A DNA stretch of 64,000 bases, from positions 21,077,738 to 21,141,737 of the forward strand of contig CM037833.1 in NCBI GenBank assembly GCA_021234535.1, in the 5' to 3' direction. The DNA comes from Stichopus chloronotus (lineage: Eukaryota; Echinodermata; Holothuroidea; Aspidochirotida; Stichopodidae). Positions 33,641-45,639 of the stretch are shown one piece after another. The first letter of the stretch is position 1. Every line of letters starts with the position of its first letter. The notes below the pieces were generated by a model, which worked only from the letters and a program-made list of their open reading frames with translations, was not told the DNA's origin and searched no databases. Position numbers and translations under genes: made by a program.

Positions 33641-36600
33641 AATAATGATGTGAATCTGATTCCGGCATTGTTTTTCCCTTCAGGTATATCAGAGACTTAA
33701 AAAATTTCTTCAGATCTAGCTGCCTAGGGTTAATATTAAAGATGTAGGAGGTCGCGGTTTAAGAATGGCTCACCCGTCATCATCCGTCATCACCCTGCAT
33801 ATGTCACTTTTCCTCCTTGCATCATTCTTTCGCTGGTTTTAGAGACTGTAAGATGTTAAGTAGCAGAATACATCCTACCAAATATTTGCACAATTGACGG
33901 ATTGAGCTCGGTACCTCTGATAGAAAGCATGCACATCGTCGGCGGAAAAATAGTGTGAAATCAATTTTTGTCGCAGGAAAAATTATAGTAATGTAGATTT
34001 ACTGACATTGATAACCACAGAACAAACAGATGAGTAACACATTAGTTGTTTAGTGAAATCTGTATTTGGCCACACTGAAGGGGCACATTGAGTTGATATC
34101 ATTAAGTTTATGAGGATTTAGATCTGGTCAACCGTATGACAATGCTTACAATTAACATAATCAGTTGAGTTTCGCATCCAAGAGTTATGAAGGCTCAAAA
34201 TTCTGGACCCTGCCTTATACTGGCTTTGTGCATATGAATAAGTACTGTTTGCAAAAAGCATCTGGTTATTGTTTTAAAAAAAAAGAAACAATGTGAATAG
34301 TTATTTTTCTACTCACTGATATTCCCTCGTGTGTCACATACGGGAAGCTTTTTTAGCTTGACCGTTTGACGTGAGAGTGTCAAGGAAACTTGACAGGTTT
34401 GGAAAAGTGACGTTTGTGAAAAATTCAAGCTACGTCTCCACTTCAAGGGGCTCATTGGGTTAATATCGATATGTTTTTTGTGAGGATTTTGAAGGGTTCA
34501 AAAACATGGCAATGCGATAATTATCATAGTTAGTCAAGTTTCATATCCCATGTTATGAAAAATGTCAAGACTTTTGCATGCCAAAATTTGTATGCCAAAC
34601 AGCCATTTGGTCCAACCTCACCTTTTTATTATTTGAGTGAGGTTTAACTTATTGCAAACCCTCATAGCCTTAGGTCATCATAACAAGCGGTGATGTTCCA
34701 CATGGTCAGTTAAACATCGATCTGGTAAAGTATTTCAGGTGTATCAATGAAATGTCTAGGCTTTCTTGAGCTGCATGGTAGGGGCTATTATGTGTCATGT
34801 GGATAGGCAAAACATGAGTAATCAAGTATGGAAGTGGGTCTGTTCAACATTTTAGCATGGTGGTAAGGTGATGGAACTTTTGACCCTGACTTGTACAGGA
34901 TGTGCGCTTATGAATTAGTACTGATGTGAAAATTCACTGGTCACAAATTTTCAAACGTCACATTGAAACATTAATTACTCACTCAATTAATGTTCCTTTG
35001 TGTGTAACACATGGGGATCATGTTAGTTTGACCACTTCTCGTAATATATGTGAAGGAAACTTCACAATTTAGGTAAATTTAGTTTGTTTCATGAAACAAC
35101 TCAGTGAGTCCCTTTCGCGGCCGTTGTCACCAAAACATGCAACCAATCAGTGCGGCAAATCTTCCTTTTTCTTATCTGGATGTAAATAACAAAAAAACAA
35201 TTTTTGATAGCAGGTGGACAATATTAATTAAGTTATTCCTGGTGGTGATGGCCCCAGTAGCAGTCAATAGATCATGATGAAAAAAAGAAAATGATAGATA
35301 TGAATTAGTATTTTTAAAAATTTAAGAAATATGGTAGAGTTTTTCAGTAAGCTTTCGAACACAAAATTGATCAGTCACGATAACAAATTTTATGACCTAT
35401 AGTTGCCTGACAGTTACCGCCAAGTACACCATCCCCACCCATCAAGTACCACCTGGTCTCTTACCACCTGGTGAAATAACACTGACATGGGTGGCTATTT
35501 TCTACAGGTATTTGTCCTGTCATACTTGCTGCATTATTTGTCATTCACTGCTCTGTTGCTTCTTCTTGAGCTTTGTTCATTTTCAGTGCTTGCAGATAAA
35601 CTTAAAAGTATCAGTTTCTTTCAAAGCTGACAGTCGGACGGAAAGAAGGGGAGGGGGTGAGAAGTGGAGACCAGATACCACAACAAACTACCATATGAAG
35701 TTTACCTTCTTAAACACAGCTGTCAAATTCTCAGAAATTGTGTTCTTGCCCATTCAGGTGTTCCAATACTTCATATTCTGTATTTTGCTCTGTAATGAGT
35801 TGATTATAATTGGAAGCTATCAATACATTGGTGCAATACTTGAATACTTTGAATCTACTCGCATTTGATTCGTTGTTTGAAATTTTATGGGATCAGGATT
35901 GTCAGATCAATGCTTGATGAAGATCAAATTATTTTTGTGGAGAGACTATCAGGGAGTGAAGTCAGTTAATTTGTTGTTTTAAGTCTGTCCAGCTTTTATT
36001 TTCGTGGTTTCCGTTGCATTGAGATTTTTGTCCATGTTTCAGGAATGCCAGTGGCATAAACTTGCCATCGATACAAGAGTCATCAGCAATGCCCAGAATC
36101 TACAGATGGTCAAACTTTGGTGTACAGTATGTCACACTTCCGTTATGTTCTTTTCACACAGAAAGTCCTACCGTGACCATTCTTTTTAGCATAGTCCAAG
36201 AATTTGCAATTTCTACTTGTCAGTTTTCTTACTTGTCATTGTTGTAAAAATTTATAACCAAAGTACTGTGTCACTTAATCAACTTCATTTAAAGCATCAA
36301 CTTCTTGTTCATTTTCTGAATTTTCCTTTGAAATGGATAAACTTTGGCAAGTCATGCTGCTTCAAATGCTCACAATCAAAACTGAACCAAGCGAAGAGTT
36401 CAAACCCTTTCCAAAACTTATTTGAAATACTTCCCATTCTCCCATATCCAGAGTGGTTTGGGGAACATTATTTAAGAGGGGGATAAATTCACGAATAATT
36501 CACCGATATATTTTGGAAGGGTAAGCATTTGAAACACAAAATCTCCCTGACACGAAGTCTGGGTGCCCTTCAACGAGTAGTACCATTTCCTGCAATCTAC

Positions 36601-39600
36601 GAGGTGCTTCTGGCAAAGTTTTTCATGGTAAAATAAACCAATGGATGCCTTCCCCTACCCCTTTGAAGCATCTTTTCTGCAGTTGGTTAAAGAGTTTCTG
36701 TCCTGTTGGCAGTTCACCTTCATGTCAAATTGAAGGGAATCTTACATGGCAAACCCTCTCCCATCACTTAAAATCAAGGTACTGCCTAAGTGTTTTTTTT
36801 TTTTTTTTTTTAAGGAACCCTCAGAAGGAGTCAGATCACATATGAGCTGGTTTCCAAAAGTAGTGCCAGGCAGAGGAGCCCTTACAGTGTCCGAACCTAC
36901 ACTTCTTTTTCTTGGCTTCTAATTTTATGGATTCAGCCTAGAAAGTGAACTTCTTTTTTCAAGTAAGCTTTGGACCCACCCTGACTCATCCTTAATATCA
37001 GATCTACATATTAAAAAAAAATAACACAAACACAGGAAAGAGACAAACATGAAATCAGCAAGTCTTTTTTATGCTACTTTTTATTTCATTTTTAAATGGA
37101 TTTCCTTTCATTTGAAATAAGTGATCATTTATACTGAACAAACCAGTCAAATAGGAGAGATTGATGATCTAGGAAAATGAGCGACTGACTAGATTTCAAT
37201 CCAGTCATCCTTCCCCCTTCGCGACATTTTTTGTAGCAACCGATACCATGAAGGAAAAAAAAAGAAAAAATTGTTTGATGGGACTCGAAGATGCACTTAT
37301 TACATTCACTCATTTCAAACACATTTATGAAAGTAATCACCGAGTATCTCCTTTTCTGTTTTTATGCATCAATTAAATTATCAAACTTGATGACAAAACA
37401 TCCCAGAGTGTGCTCCCTCCACTAATCCCTGACCCGTGGGACTCTACCCACAGAGCACTGTAGCAGACAGGTGCGAATAGAAATGTTAGAATACGATTAC
37501 AGCTTAAACCAATATTAAGGCTAGCAGACGACTTTCCTTCTACTGTACATGTCAAATATTGACTGCATGATTTCAAGAACTACCGAATCTTACAGCAACC
37601 TTTTTGTTTAACCACAGTCGTCCTGCCTGTCGAGCTCATATACTCTAACACTGTGAGCGCATTATTGCTACCTTTCATGGTTGTTGACACCTCAAAAAGG
37701 TTTGTAAATACTGGAACTGAAGGTGGTAGAACACTAACGGTACACCTACAGTAATATGTTGAGTATGTTGACTACACTAGCATAGATTATAACAGGGAGA
37801 CACTGGATGGGCGGGCAGACATCATTCAGTCCAATGATCTGTGCAGGAAGTGGGACCTGAAACCTATTATGAACAGAATAAGCAAAGTGACACGATTACA
37901 CTTACAACCTTGGCAAGTTGGTATAAACCCAATTAAACAGTTACCATTAGTTCACACTGCACTGACATCTTCAAAAAAACCTCTTTTTTTTTTATAATCA
38001 TAATCATACAATGAAAGCAAAAGATGATAAGACGCTGATAGTGTTCGCCTGAAAATTTCCTGGGAGACTTTGGCTGAATGCACCTATTACCCTCTAGTGC
38101 CCCTCCCCCCCCCCCCCGGCTCAGCAAATGTCATTCATCACTCTCGGGAATTTGGTCAGTCCTCGACAGCTACGTACTTTCGATGTAACAGCATTTTGCT
38201 TCCACCCAATGATGTTGATAGCCATGCACAACATCAAATAAAGTCGATTACAGTCTAAATCATGTTTCATAACTTGTTTTGGATTCATTTGTACGATTGG
38301 AAGCATTTATGTATCCATGAAGTGATCACATGCATTTCCAAAGTAAATGCTCCATTACCTGTGACAAAAGACAAGCATTCACCACTGTAAGGTAATGGCT
38401 TTTCTCACACCTTTTGGACACATTGTCCCGCTCATAATTATTGGCAGAATCATGCAAGTTTCTTTGGCAAGATTGATACTGATTGGTCAACTGACGATTA
38501 GCCTCACATCAGCCTGGTGGGTAACTGTCATACTTTACAGCCTCTAGCTAGACACCCACACATGACAAGCCTACATTCTTTCAAAACTGCTAGCATCTCT
38601 TACTTGAACTTGGACAAGGTTCAAGACTTTGGCTGAGTGTTCTTACTTAAATTAACAGTACTCGATGTGAATTGCTGCCTTGCAACTACAGAGGCATTGA
38701 CAATTTTTTACTCATTTTAAACTAGACCAGTTTGTTGCAAAAATGTTCCTTTAACTAATTACCTCCATTAGAAGAAATATCTATCAAAGCCAGGCCTCCC
38801 TGATCTGTTTAGGTCAGGGATAAAAGATCTGCTCCACTTGATTGGTTCGTAACCCCCTCTCTGACCATGATATTATAGTTGCTTGCAGTGCATTGACAGT
38901 GATCAAACAATGCAGGGAGGTGTTATGATACCTTAAGAGACACCCATCTCAAACAGTAACCATAGTATGACCAAGGAGGTCTTGTAAAACCTCCATGGTA
39001 TGACAAGCTTGAATGAGTCTTAAGGATTGAGAATAACAGCAGAGCCCACACAATGGTGTGGTTGGTCATTAATTCACCCATTGATATTGCTGTGATACAA
39101 TTGGTTTGATAAGCAGCTTATAGCAGATTCTTCTCATGTGATATAATGGAAGCTTCGCAATGAGAGCATTGATCCCAGACAATCACTCCCCACCTTGCAA
39201 TTAACAACAGTCCTAGCAGGAAGGAACTATTTGAAAGTGCCCGCCCGACCAAGAGGTAATCTCGTCTAGTCTTGTATTGCAAGAAGGATAACAGTAATTC
39301 ACAAACAGCCCATATGTACAGGGTAAAAACTACTGCACTCTACATACAGTAACATTTTCTACTGTATTCATATAGAACCCTGTAAAACAGTTCCTATCAG
39401 TTTGATAACACTCAGAACAGTGCAATATCATGCAACCTTTTCAGTATTAACATAAAGTCACTTAGTGCCCTCTTGAAAGTGCATTTGCTTTGCTGTATGT
39501 GATTTGTATCTTTCATTAATGTCTTTCACTGATGTTTCTGCCATAACTGTGAGTCAAAACTTACTTATTACCGTATTTTTCAACATTTGGCAAATTATCC

Positions 39601-40027
39601 GTGTGTTGTTGCACAGCGTTGCAATGTCCAATCCATAAAGTACCACCGGTGACATACAGCACAGTATGGGCCTGAAGAGAAATCCTGTACCACGGATGCA
39701 CGGTCTGAAGATGAGTTGCGAAGAAAGACTGCTACATCTTGAGCTGGCTTGGTCGTCATTACGTACCACTGAGTACATGGAATATTTACAAACATTGTCC
39801 ACAGATATTACCAACTGTGACTTCTCTCAACATAGCTGTGAAGAAAAGATTCCACAGGCAAAACTCCTCTCCTGAAGAAATGCTAGTACCACCGAGAGGT
39901 ATCATCCCTGCCTCATGTTTACTCCCAAAGGCCTCCAGGAGTTGAAAGATGACATTAGGAGTACTGTGATGCTGTGAAGTTTCACAGAGCTGTGACAGTC
40001 TTGAGGTAGAAATGCTATTGTAGGTCT
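33641..40027. other. Intergenic region between GEN1 and TMEM167A 3' ends
   Basis: The two genes converge here, so it must contain both 3'UTRs, but polyadenylation sites could not be fixed. It contains the tandem inverted-repeat elements at 34078-35115, homopolymer runs (poly-T near 36789-36811, poly-C near 38105-38119) and otherwise AT-rich DNA. Open frames of 60-160 codons here show no recognisable homology or splice context. Confidence 0.6.
34078..35115. mobile_element. Two abutting inverted-repeat elements
   Basis: A first, shorter copy starts aggggcacattgagttgata at about 34078; a second runs 34445-35115 with ends aaggggctcattgggttaat and aactcagtgagtccctt. Internally both share tatgacaatgc/catggcaatgc and gaggattt blocks. 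Related fragments occur at about 28600-28870 and 52380-52770, the latter ending atcaactaagtgagtccctt. No coding capacity was seen. Confidence 0.6.
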
Positions 40028-43000
40028 TCATGTGAAAAAGAGAATGCTAACTGCCATGGCGAAGCAACAGAGGGCGACGTATTGGCTCTTTCTCTCTCCG
40101 ATTCTTGCGCACTTCCAAAAGACACCGAGCAACCTGCCAACAGAGGAAATAAATGTGAAGATACAGGGGGACAGCTTCATCAAAAGAACAGGCATGGGAT
40201 ACACTTATGGCAAATTCATAATACGGTACACAGCTAGTTGCTTTTTCACGACACTGTTTTCTATGTCCTGCAGTCAATGAAGTCCTTAGCATACAGCAGA
40301 CTAAATTAGTTCAGTCTCCTTGCAGACAAACTTACTTCAAAAAGGTCAGAAAACAAGGAAACTCAGGGGCAGATCCAGAACCGGGCGCACCCGACGCACA
40401 CCCCCTCTTTTTGCAATGACCGAGGTTTTTTTTTTTTTATACCAAAATGAGCAAATAGGTCAAGGTATGGAGAATTTGCATCTCACATGCATCTATAGAA
40501 TTCACACTTTCTTGGGGGAGGCCACCTAAGGTCACCACATTCACTAGTCAGTCTTTGATGAAAGCGCCCCCTCTTTATTAAAATCCTGGATCTGTGCATG
40601 AAACTTATCAAAATGGAAAGTCCTCACCAACAACACTACCAATCATGTGAAAGCAAATAGAAGCTTGTACTGTAGCAACATGGGTGAACAAGAAAGTGGC
40701 CCTTGATCCATTAACACCTACAAGAATGCGCATTTCAATTCATTACCAATTCAGACTATTTTAATTGCCAGCAAAAATAATCTTCACTAGATTCAAGTTC
40801 TGAACAGTTCATGCCTTATTATTTGTTCTCCTGTATTTATTGGGTGAGTAGGTTCACAGGGTATGCAATGGGAACTGTATCTCCACTGTTTTTAACCCTG
40901 ACCCAGTTTGTCAGAATTTGCAAATATCAGCGTTTTGTATGTAAAAGACGAAATAAATATTGAATGAGTTTGAGACTGCTTGCCAAAATTCATGAATCAC
41001 AAAGGACAATACTGTATGTACCGGTTTTGAAGTTCAAACACCTTACAATTCTTGAGGCAATTGTGCTTACAAGGTTTTCAGACTACAACCTCTATTGACC
41101 TACCATGACCTTTGACCACATGAAAATGTGACACACATCATCTGCCTATCAAGAGCTACTTATGCTAACAATTTCAAGTTTCAGCAACATTCAGTTGCTG
41201 AGATATCTTCCTTGACAGGGTTTTGTACTTTAACTGGTAGTGACCTCAAACATCCTTTGACACCATGAAAAAAAACAAGTAAGCCAAGAGGCTTAGTGAT
41301 TCCTTGCTGCTTAGAATACACCTGTATTATTTTTTTTCCAGTTGCAATATACTGTAGTAACCACAGGCTACCAGATAAAGCCATCAATGATGTACATCAG
41401 TTTCCAAGAACTACTGAACATATGTTACTGTACATGTCAGTTAATGTTGGAGGCCAAGAATCCTCCAGCCTGCACAGTGGTAGCACAGATACAGTGCACA
41501 ATCTCCAGGAACAAGAGAAATGCAGGAACGAGAGAAAACAGTTGAAATGAGTGCCAATTAATACAGTTAACTACATAAATTCCTTCATCTACCCAACCAA
41601 GGGATAACATAGTCATCTCTACTGTACCATAAGACTTTTCCCTACTAAAAATCTTTGACACAACTACTGTGCAGCATTCCATTTCCACTTCGGAAGACGA
41701 ATGTATTCCACATTGTTGGATGACAGAACAAGAGTTCTACATACCGTCCAAGATTAATGTTTGTGTGCAGTGTGTGTTTCATGAGATGCTGTAAACATGG
41801 TTTGTCTATTGTCTGCCTCCAGATGACCTCAGGTGACCTTTGGCATTCACCAAAATCAATCCCAGCCTAGATCTTTGAATGTCCTACCCACACACTGACT
41901 TTGGACTGTCTTGCACATTCCCTTCAAAAGCGTGCAGGCAAATGTCTCTTTTTCAAAGTTCTTGTGATAAGAATGAATCTTATGTCAGTAAGACCAAACG
42001 ACATTTGTATACCAGCATTAGAGAGCATCTATCTGGCAAATCAGCCATCCACGACCACACACTCAACTGTAAAGAATGAAGGTTCTCTGACAGAACTTAA
42101 CTTTTCCATACTTGCATCTGGCAACTCAGATTTTGAAATAAAAGTAAAAGAAGCTCTATTCATAAAGCTCAAACCTTCACTTAACACCCAATTGTATAAC
42201 CATGGATCTTGCTACATGCTCTCTGTATTTTAATGTGTTTTGCTGTATTCGTTTGTATATATTGCACCTTTCTCTATAGGGACTAAGAAAATTTTCAAAC
42301 TTGATATATATTTCCGCACCTCATGAGGAAGAAGTGATTCTTTGAAAATGTTAGTGATAACAATGGATTTAAAGAATATTTTTGCGTTGACTTGCTCTTT
42401 TATTTGGTTTTTTACATTATGACTTCTGATGACCCCACATGACCTTTGACCTACAAGAAACCCCCCCCCCCCCCAGTCTCATTTTCTTAAGGGCAGTACA
42501 TACCTTCCAAGTTTGAAAATAATGCAACTTGTCCTTTCTGAGATACTGCAAATGTAGTTTGTCCACATTCTGCCTACTGGTGACTTCAGATGACGTTTGA
42601 CCTAGACCGAAAACAATCCCAGCCGAAACCTTCCAAAGGTTCTATCAACACACCAACTTTGACCCACCTTGCACTTTCCCTTCAAAAGCTAGAGCGTTCA
42701 CTACATTTTGTGTCACACACACACACACACACCCACACACATACACCAAATCACAATCCAAATCACAATCCGAACAATACAGAGAGCCTACAGACTTTAC
42801 AGAAAATGTGTTTTACTCCTCTGGAGACGCTTCTCTCATGTCACCGAATAACAGGTTCAACAAATCTTACAAACAAAGGTCCTGGATCTGCCAGTGGACC
42901 ACCAAAATGTTCCTGCAGACATCAACGCACTAAAGGGGGCTGGGGCCTGTCAGACTGTAGACACACATTGACTATAAAAGTATCTTACCCTTCCTTATTT

Positions 43001-45603
43001 TTGTCTAGCATCCTCGGAGCTAACCCTCTTATGTAAGTGCAGGTGCATATGAGTAACAGCACCACTGTCAAAAGGCTCTGGAAGTTGAACAGTGCAGACT
43101 GAAAGAAAGAGATGAAAAAACAAAAAGGGGCCAATTATTACCATTGGTGAGGTGTTTTTCTTTTTTTTTTCCAGGTTATCAAGTGAAATACTGTACAATG
43201 CATAATACAGTAGCACTAACTCTTAACCCCAACCTTGGATACAACACCAACAGGTAGCAAATTTAAGCTCATTAGACGATGCAAATTCTAAAGTACATTG
43301 TGCCATATAACTTTTGATTTAGGAGCTTCATAGTTGGAGATTCGAGAGGATTGACCAAGACACAAACTGAACAGTGATGCAGAATGAGAATCAATGGCAT
43401 CTGTAACTAGTGTAATGTGCTCAGTATCACTTACTATATACTCGTCTATCAAATTCTTCTTGTCATTGGCCCAGATGCAAGTTCAGATGGTGCTGTTAAT
43501 AGTAAGGAGACTTGAGGCAATTAGAAGCAGTCTTCAATGCACAGAAGGGCAAAAACTCTCCTAATTCCACCACCCCCGATATCTGGTTCATAATTTGAAC
43601 ATGCCCGTAACCAGTTCAGAGCTTTTTACACTAAAATTTATTTGGCCACAGTGACAAATTGCCTGACCTTCTTGTGACATTTTCCATGGAATTATTTTGA
43701 GAATGGCTCATAGTAGAGTATAAAGGTAGACTATCTTATAAAAAAAAAAAAAAATTGGTCAAAAGGATCTCCAGTGATTGATTACATGACTTTGATATCT
43801 ACAGTACATTGAGAAATTTCATGATACTTTTATGTTAGGAGTTGAAAATTTTTCGACACAACTATAGAATACGCGGGGCTACCACTCTTCAGTTCAACCA
43901 TACCTCACACCCAGATGCTCGGAGGAGATGTCAATGGGACTTACATGTCGGTATCTCTTTGACCCTTGATAACGTTATAAGAGGCCCTCCTTCATCAGAG
44001 TTAGAAGTTCCAATTCACTTCCGAGCATACATGCTTCCATCTGGGATGGTTGGCATGGACTTTGAAAATTTTTGGAAAAGTTCCTACATACACCAACGTG
44101 TAAACTAACCACTAGGCTATCCCACACCTCTGACTTCATCATTTGTGCATCAGCCAGGGAATTCTGGTATGGACCTAGAAATTTTTTTTTTTTTTGCAAA
44201 GTGCTGTACATACCAATACATTATTATAAACTACCCATTAGGCTATCCCAAACTTTGACTTTGCATCCATGCATCTACCTAGCGGATGCTTGATATGGAC
44301 ATGTTAATTACAGACTTTTTACAGTACATCGGCTCCACTGTCATTCTCCAAAAGGCATCCATACTTAAAAGCGCCCTCATCTTATCAGAACAAAAAAAAA
44401 AAAAATGACCTGCATATATGTGCATCCATCCACATACGTCCATGGATTTTGGAAAATACTAACATCTAGTGACCCTGCATTCTGTAGTTACTCCAGTTTT
44501 CCTATTTATGATGCTTTCCTCTGCATGGCTAGATCAGCTCCAAGTCCAACTGCTTCATCGTGGACAAATCTGATCTTTTTTTACTCAGCTTCCTGAGTGT
44601 TCCTCTTGTTAGAGTTTTTCTTTCGGAGATGTCTATTCACCCGGACGCCGACTCTATTATTCAGGCGCTTCATGTAACACTACTGACACAGGTGAATAGT
44701 GTTTGATACCGTGTTATTCAAACAGGTGTCCAGATCAATAGACCGGAGCTTCCCCATGAACCCCTGCATTAGAGACCTTGACATCCTTAAGATCAGTGAT
44801 ATTCACATTTCCAAAATGTGTTCTTTTATCTATAAGTATGTTAATAATGGTCTTCCTTTTGTATTTAGTAAAGTTGCCAACCCTTGCTTTTCTATCAGTT
44901 CTTGTCCTAGTACTAGAACTAGTGCCCTTTTTACGGTCAGCAGGCACCATACTAGACACAAGAAATTGTTGTTGTTATCAACTTTGGAATTCTCTCCCCA
45001 ATGACATTAAAAATGTTAGAACGTATGCCACCTTTCAGCGTAAGGTAAAAAATTACCTAATCGATAAGTACACTGATTTAGTATCCCCTTCTTTGTTGCT
45101 TTCTTTGTTTCTTTATTCTTGTTTTTCCTCATATTTTCTTTTCTTCTTATAATCTTTGCTATAAAGTTTCCTTCCTGGGCACTACTAGCTCGTTAAACAA
45201 TTGTTTTTCTAGTGTCCTGTCCGTTTTTGTATTTCACTTTATATAAATTTGTATGGGCGAAATGAATGAATAGACACATTTTCTTCCTGTGTTGAGGCTA
45301 TAGCCGAGCTTGGCCTACACCATGCACTGGGCTGATGGTGGGGTTTTCCATAGCTGCGCCCGTTATGTTTTAGTGAATAAGCGTTTGCTACTGCTTAATT
45401 CAACCGGCGTCCGGACTCCGGGTCATTTATTTACAGCCACGACAATGCACGACACCGTGCATCGTGGATCTACTACTTACACTAATGTAAGCCATTTACA
45501 GAGGCCTAGCCTTCTTTTCATGCGGAAAACAAATGCCACATGATCGATTTGAGGGTTCCAGAACTCAAAATGTACATCCAACTTCACGCCGTATACTTAC
45601 CAT
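40028..45603 (-). CDS. TMEM167A: TMEM167A (Kish-A), small Golgi membrane protein, complete, 3 exons
   Basis: Exons: 45603-45601 (ATG only, donor GTAAGT), 43098-42989 and 40133-40028 (stop TGA at 40030-40028). The 219 nt CDS gives 72 aa: M + [20 protein letters not shown] / [17 protein letters not shown], then [20 protein letters not shown] / [14 protein letters not shown]. This is almost identical to human TMEM167A ([41 protein letters not shown]) and unlike TMEM167B. It has an N-terminal and a C-terminal membrane segment around a basic loop; Drosophila Kish is required for constitutive secretion at the Golgi. Intron 2 (40134-42988) hosts a dispersed repeat split by a Penelope-like fragment; intron 1 (43099-45600) hosts a LINE remnant. 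Confidence 0.95.
41930..42412 (+). mobile_element. Penelope-like retroelement 3' fragment (GIY-YIG endonuclease region)
   Basis: Two overlapping frames encode [20 protein letters not shown] then [11 protein letters not shown], followed after a frameshift near 42075 by [20 protein letters not shown] and NTQLYNHG. This is the typical C-terminal part of Penelope-like elements (YVGKTKR..REHLS, NSDFE..I.EAL.I....P.LN.QL). The GIY-YIG start and the reverse transcriptase are absent. The insertion interrupts repeat copy B. Confidence 0.75.
42714..42735. repeat. CA microsatellite
   Basis: A short (ca)n tract at the end of repeat copy B; the equivalent position of copy A (about 8246-8275) also carries CA repeats, so the microsatellite is part of the element. 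Confidence 0.7.
44030..44330 (+). repeat. Tandem duplication, about 130 bp unit
   Basis: ggcatggactttgaaaattt, acatacacca, actaaccactaggctatccc and gcatcagccagggaattctggtatgg-type blocks recur with a period of about 125-135 bp for just over two units. It lies in TMEM167A intron 1. Confidence 0.65.
44740..45275 (+). mobile_element. LINE reverse transcriptase 3' remnant, frameshifted
   Basis: One frame encodes [20 protein letters not shown] then [10 protein letters not shown]; after a frameshift another encodes [20 protein letters not shown] and [11 protein letters not shown]. This is the end of a non-LTR retrotransposon ORF2 (LWNSLP...F.R..K.YL). The 3' end runs into gaaatgaatgaata, a short terminal repeat. 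It lies in TMEM167A intron 1, antisense to the host gene. Confidence 0.7.
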
Positions 45604-45639
45604 AACGAAACAAAAGAGACAGAGGCGAGAAAAAAAATG

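Larger units (their letters stand above)
41281..42760 (+). repeat. Dispersed composite repeat, copy B (interrupted)
   Basis: It is collinear with 6491-8270: same start aagccaagaggcttagtgat, same mid-blocks (ttactgtagtaaccacag, gcctgcacagtggtag) and the same tgacct subunits and CA-rich end. Copy B lacks the segment equivalent to about 6980-7740 and is split by a retroelement fragment at about 41930-42412. Related tgacct sequence continues upstream to about 41080. It lies in TMEM167A intron 2. Confidence 0.75.

Noticed and set aside
35392..35868. 158-codon plus-strand open frame downstream of GEN1
   Set aside because: No homology recognised, no splice context, and it uses a non-ATG-like weak start in AT-rich DNA.
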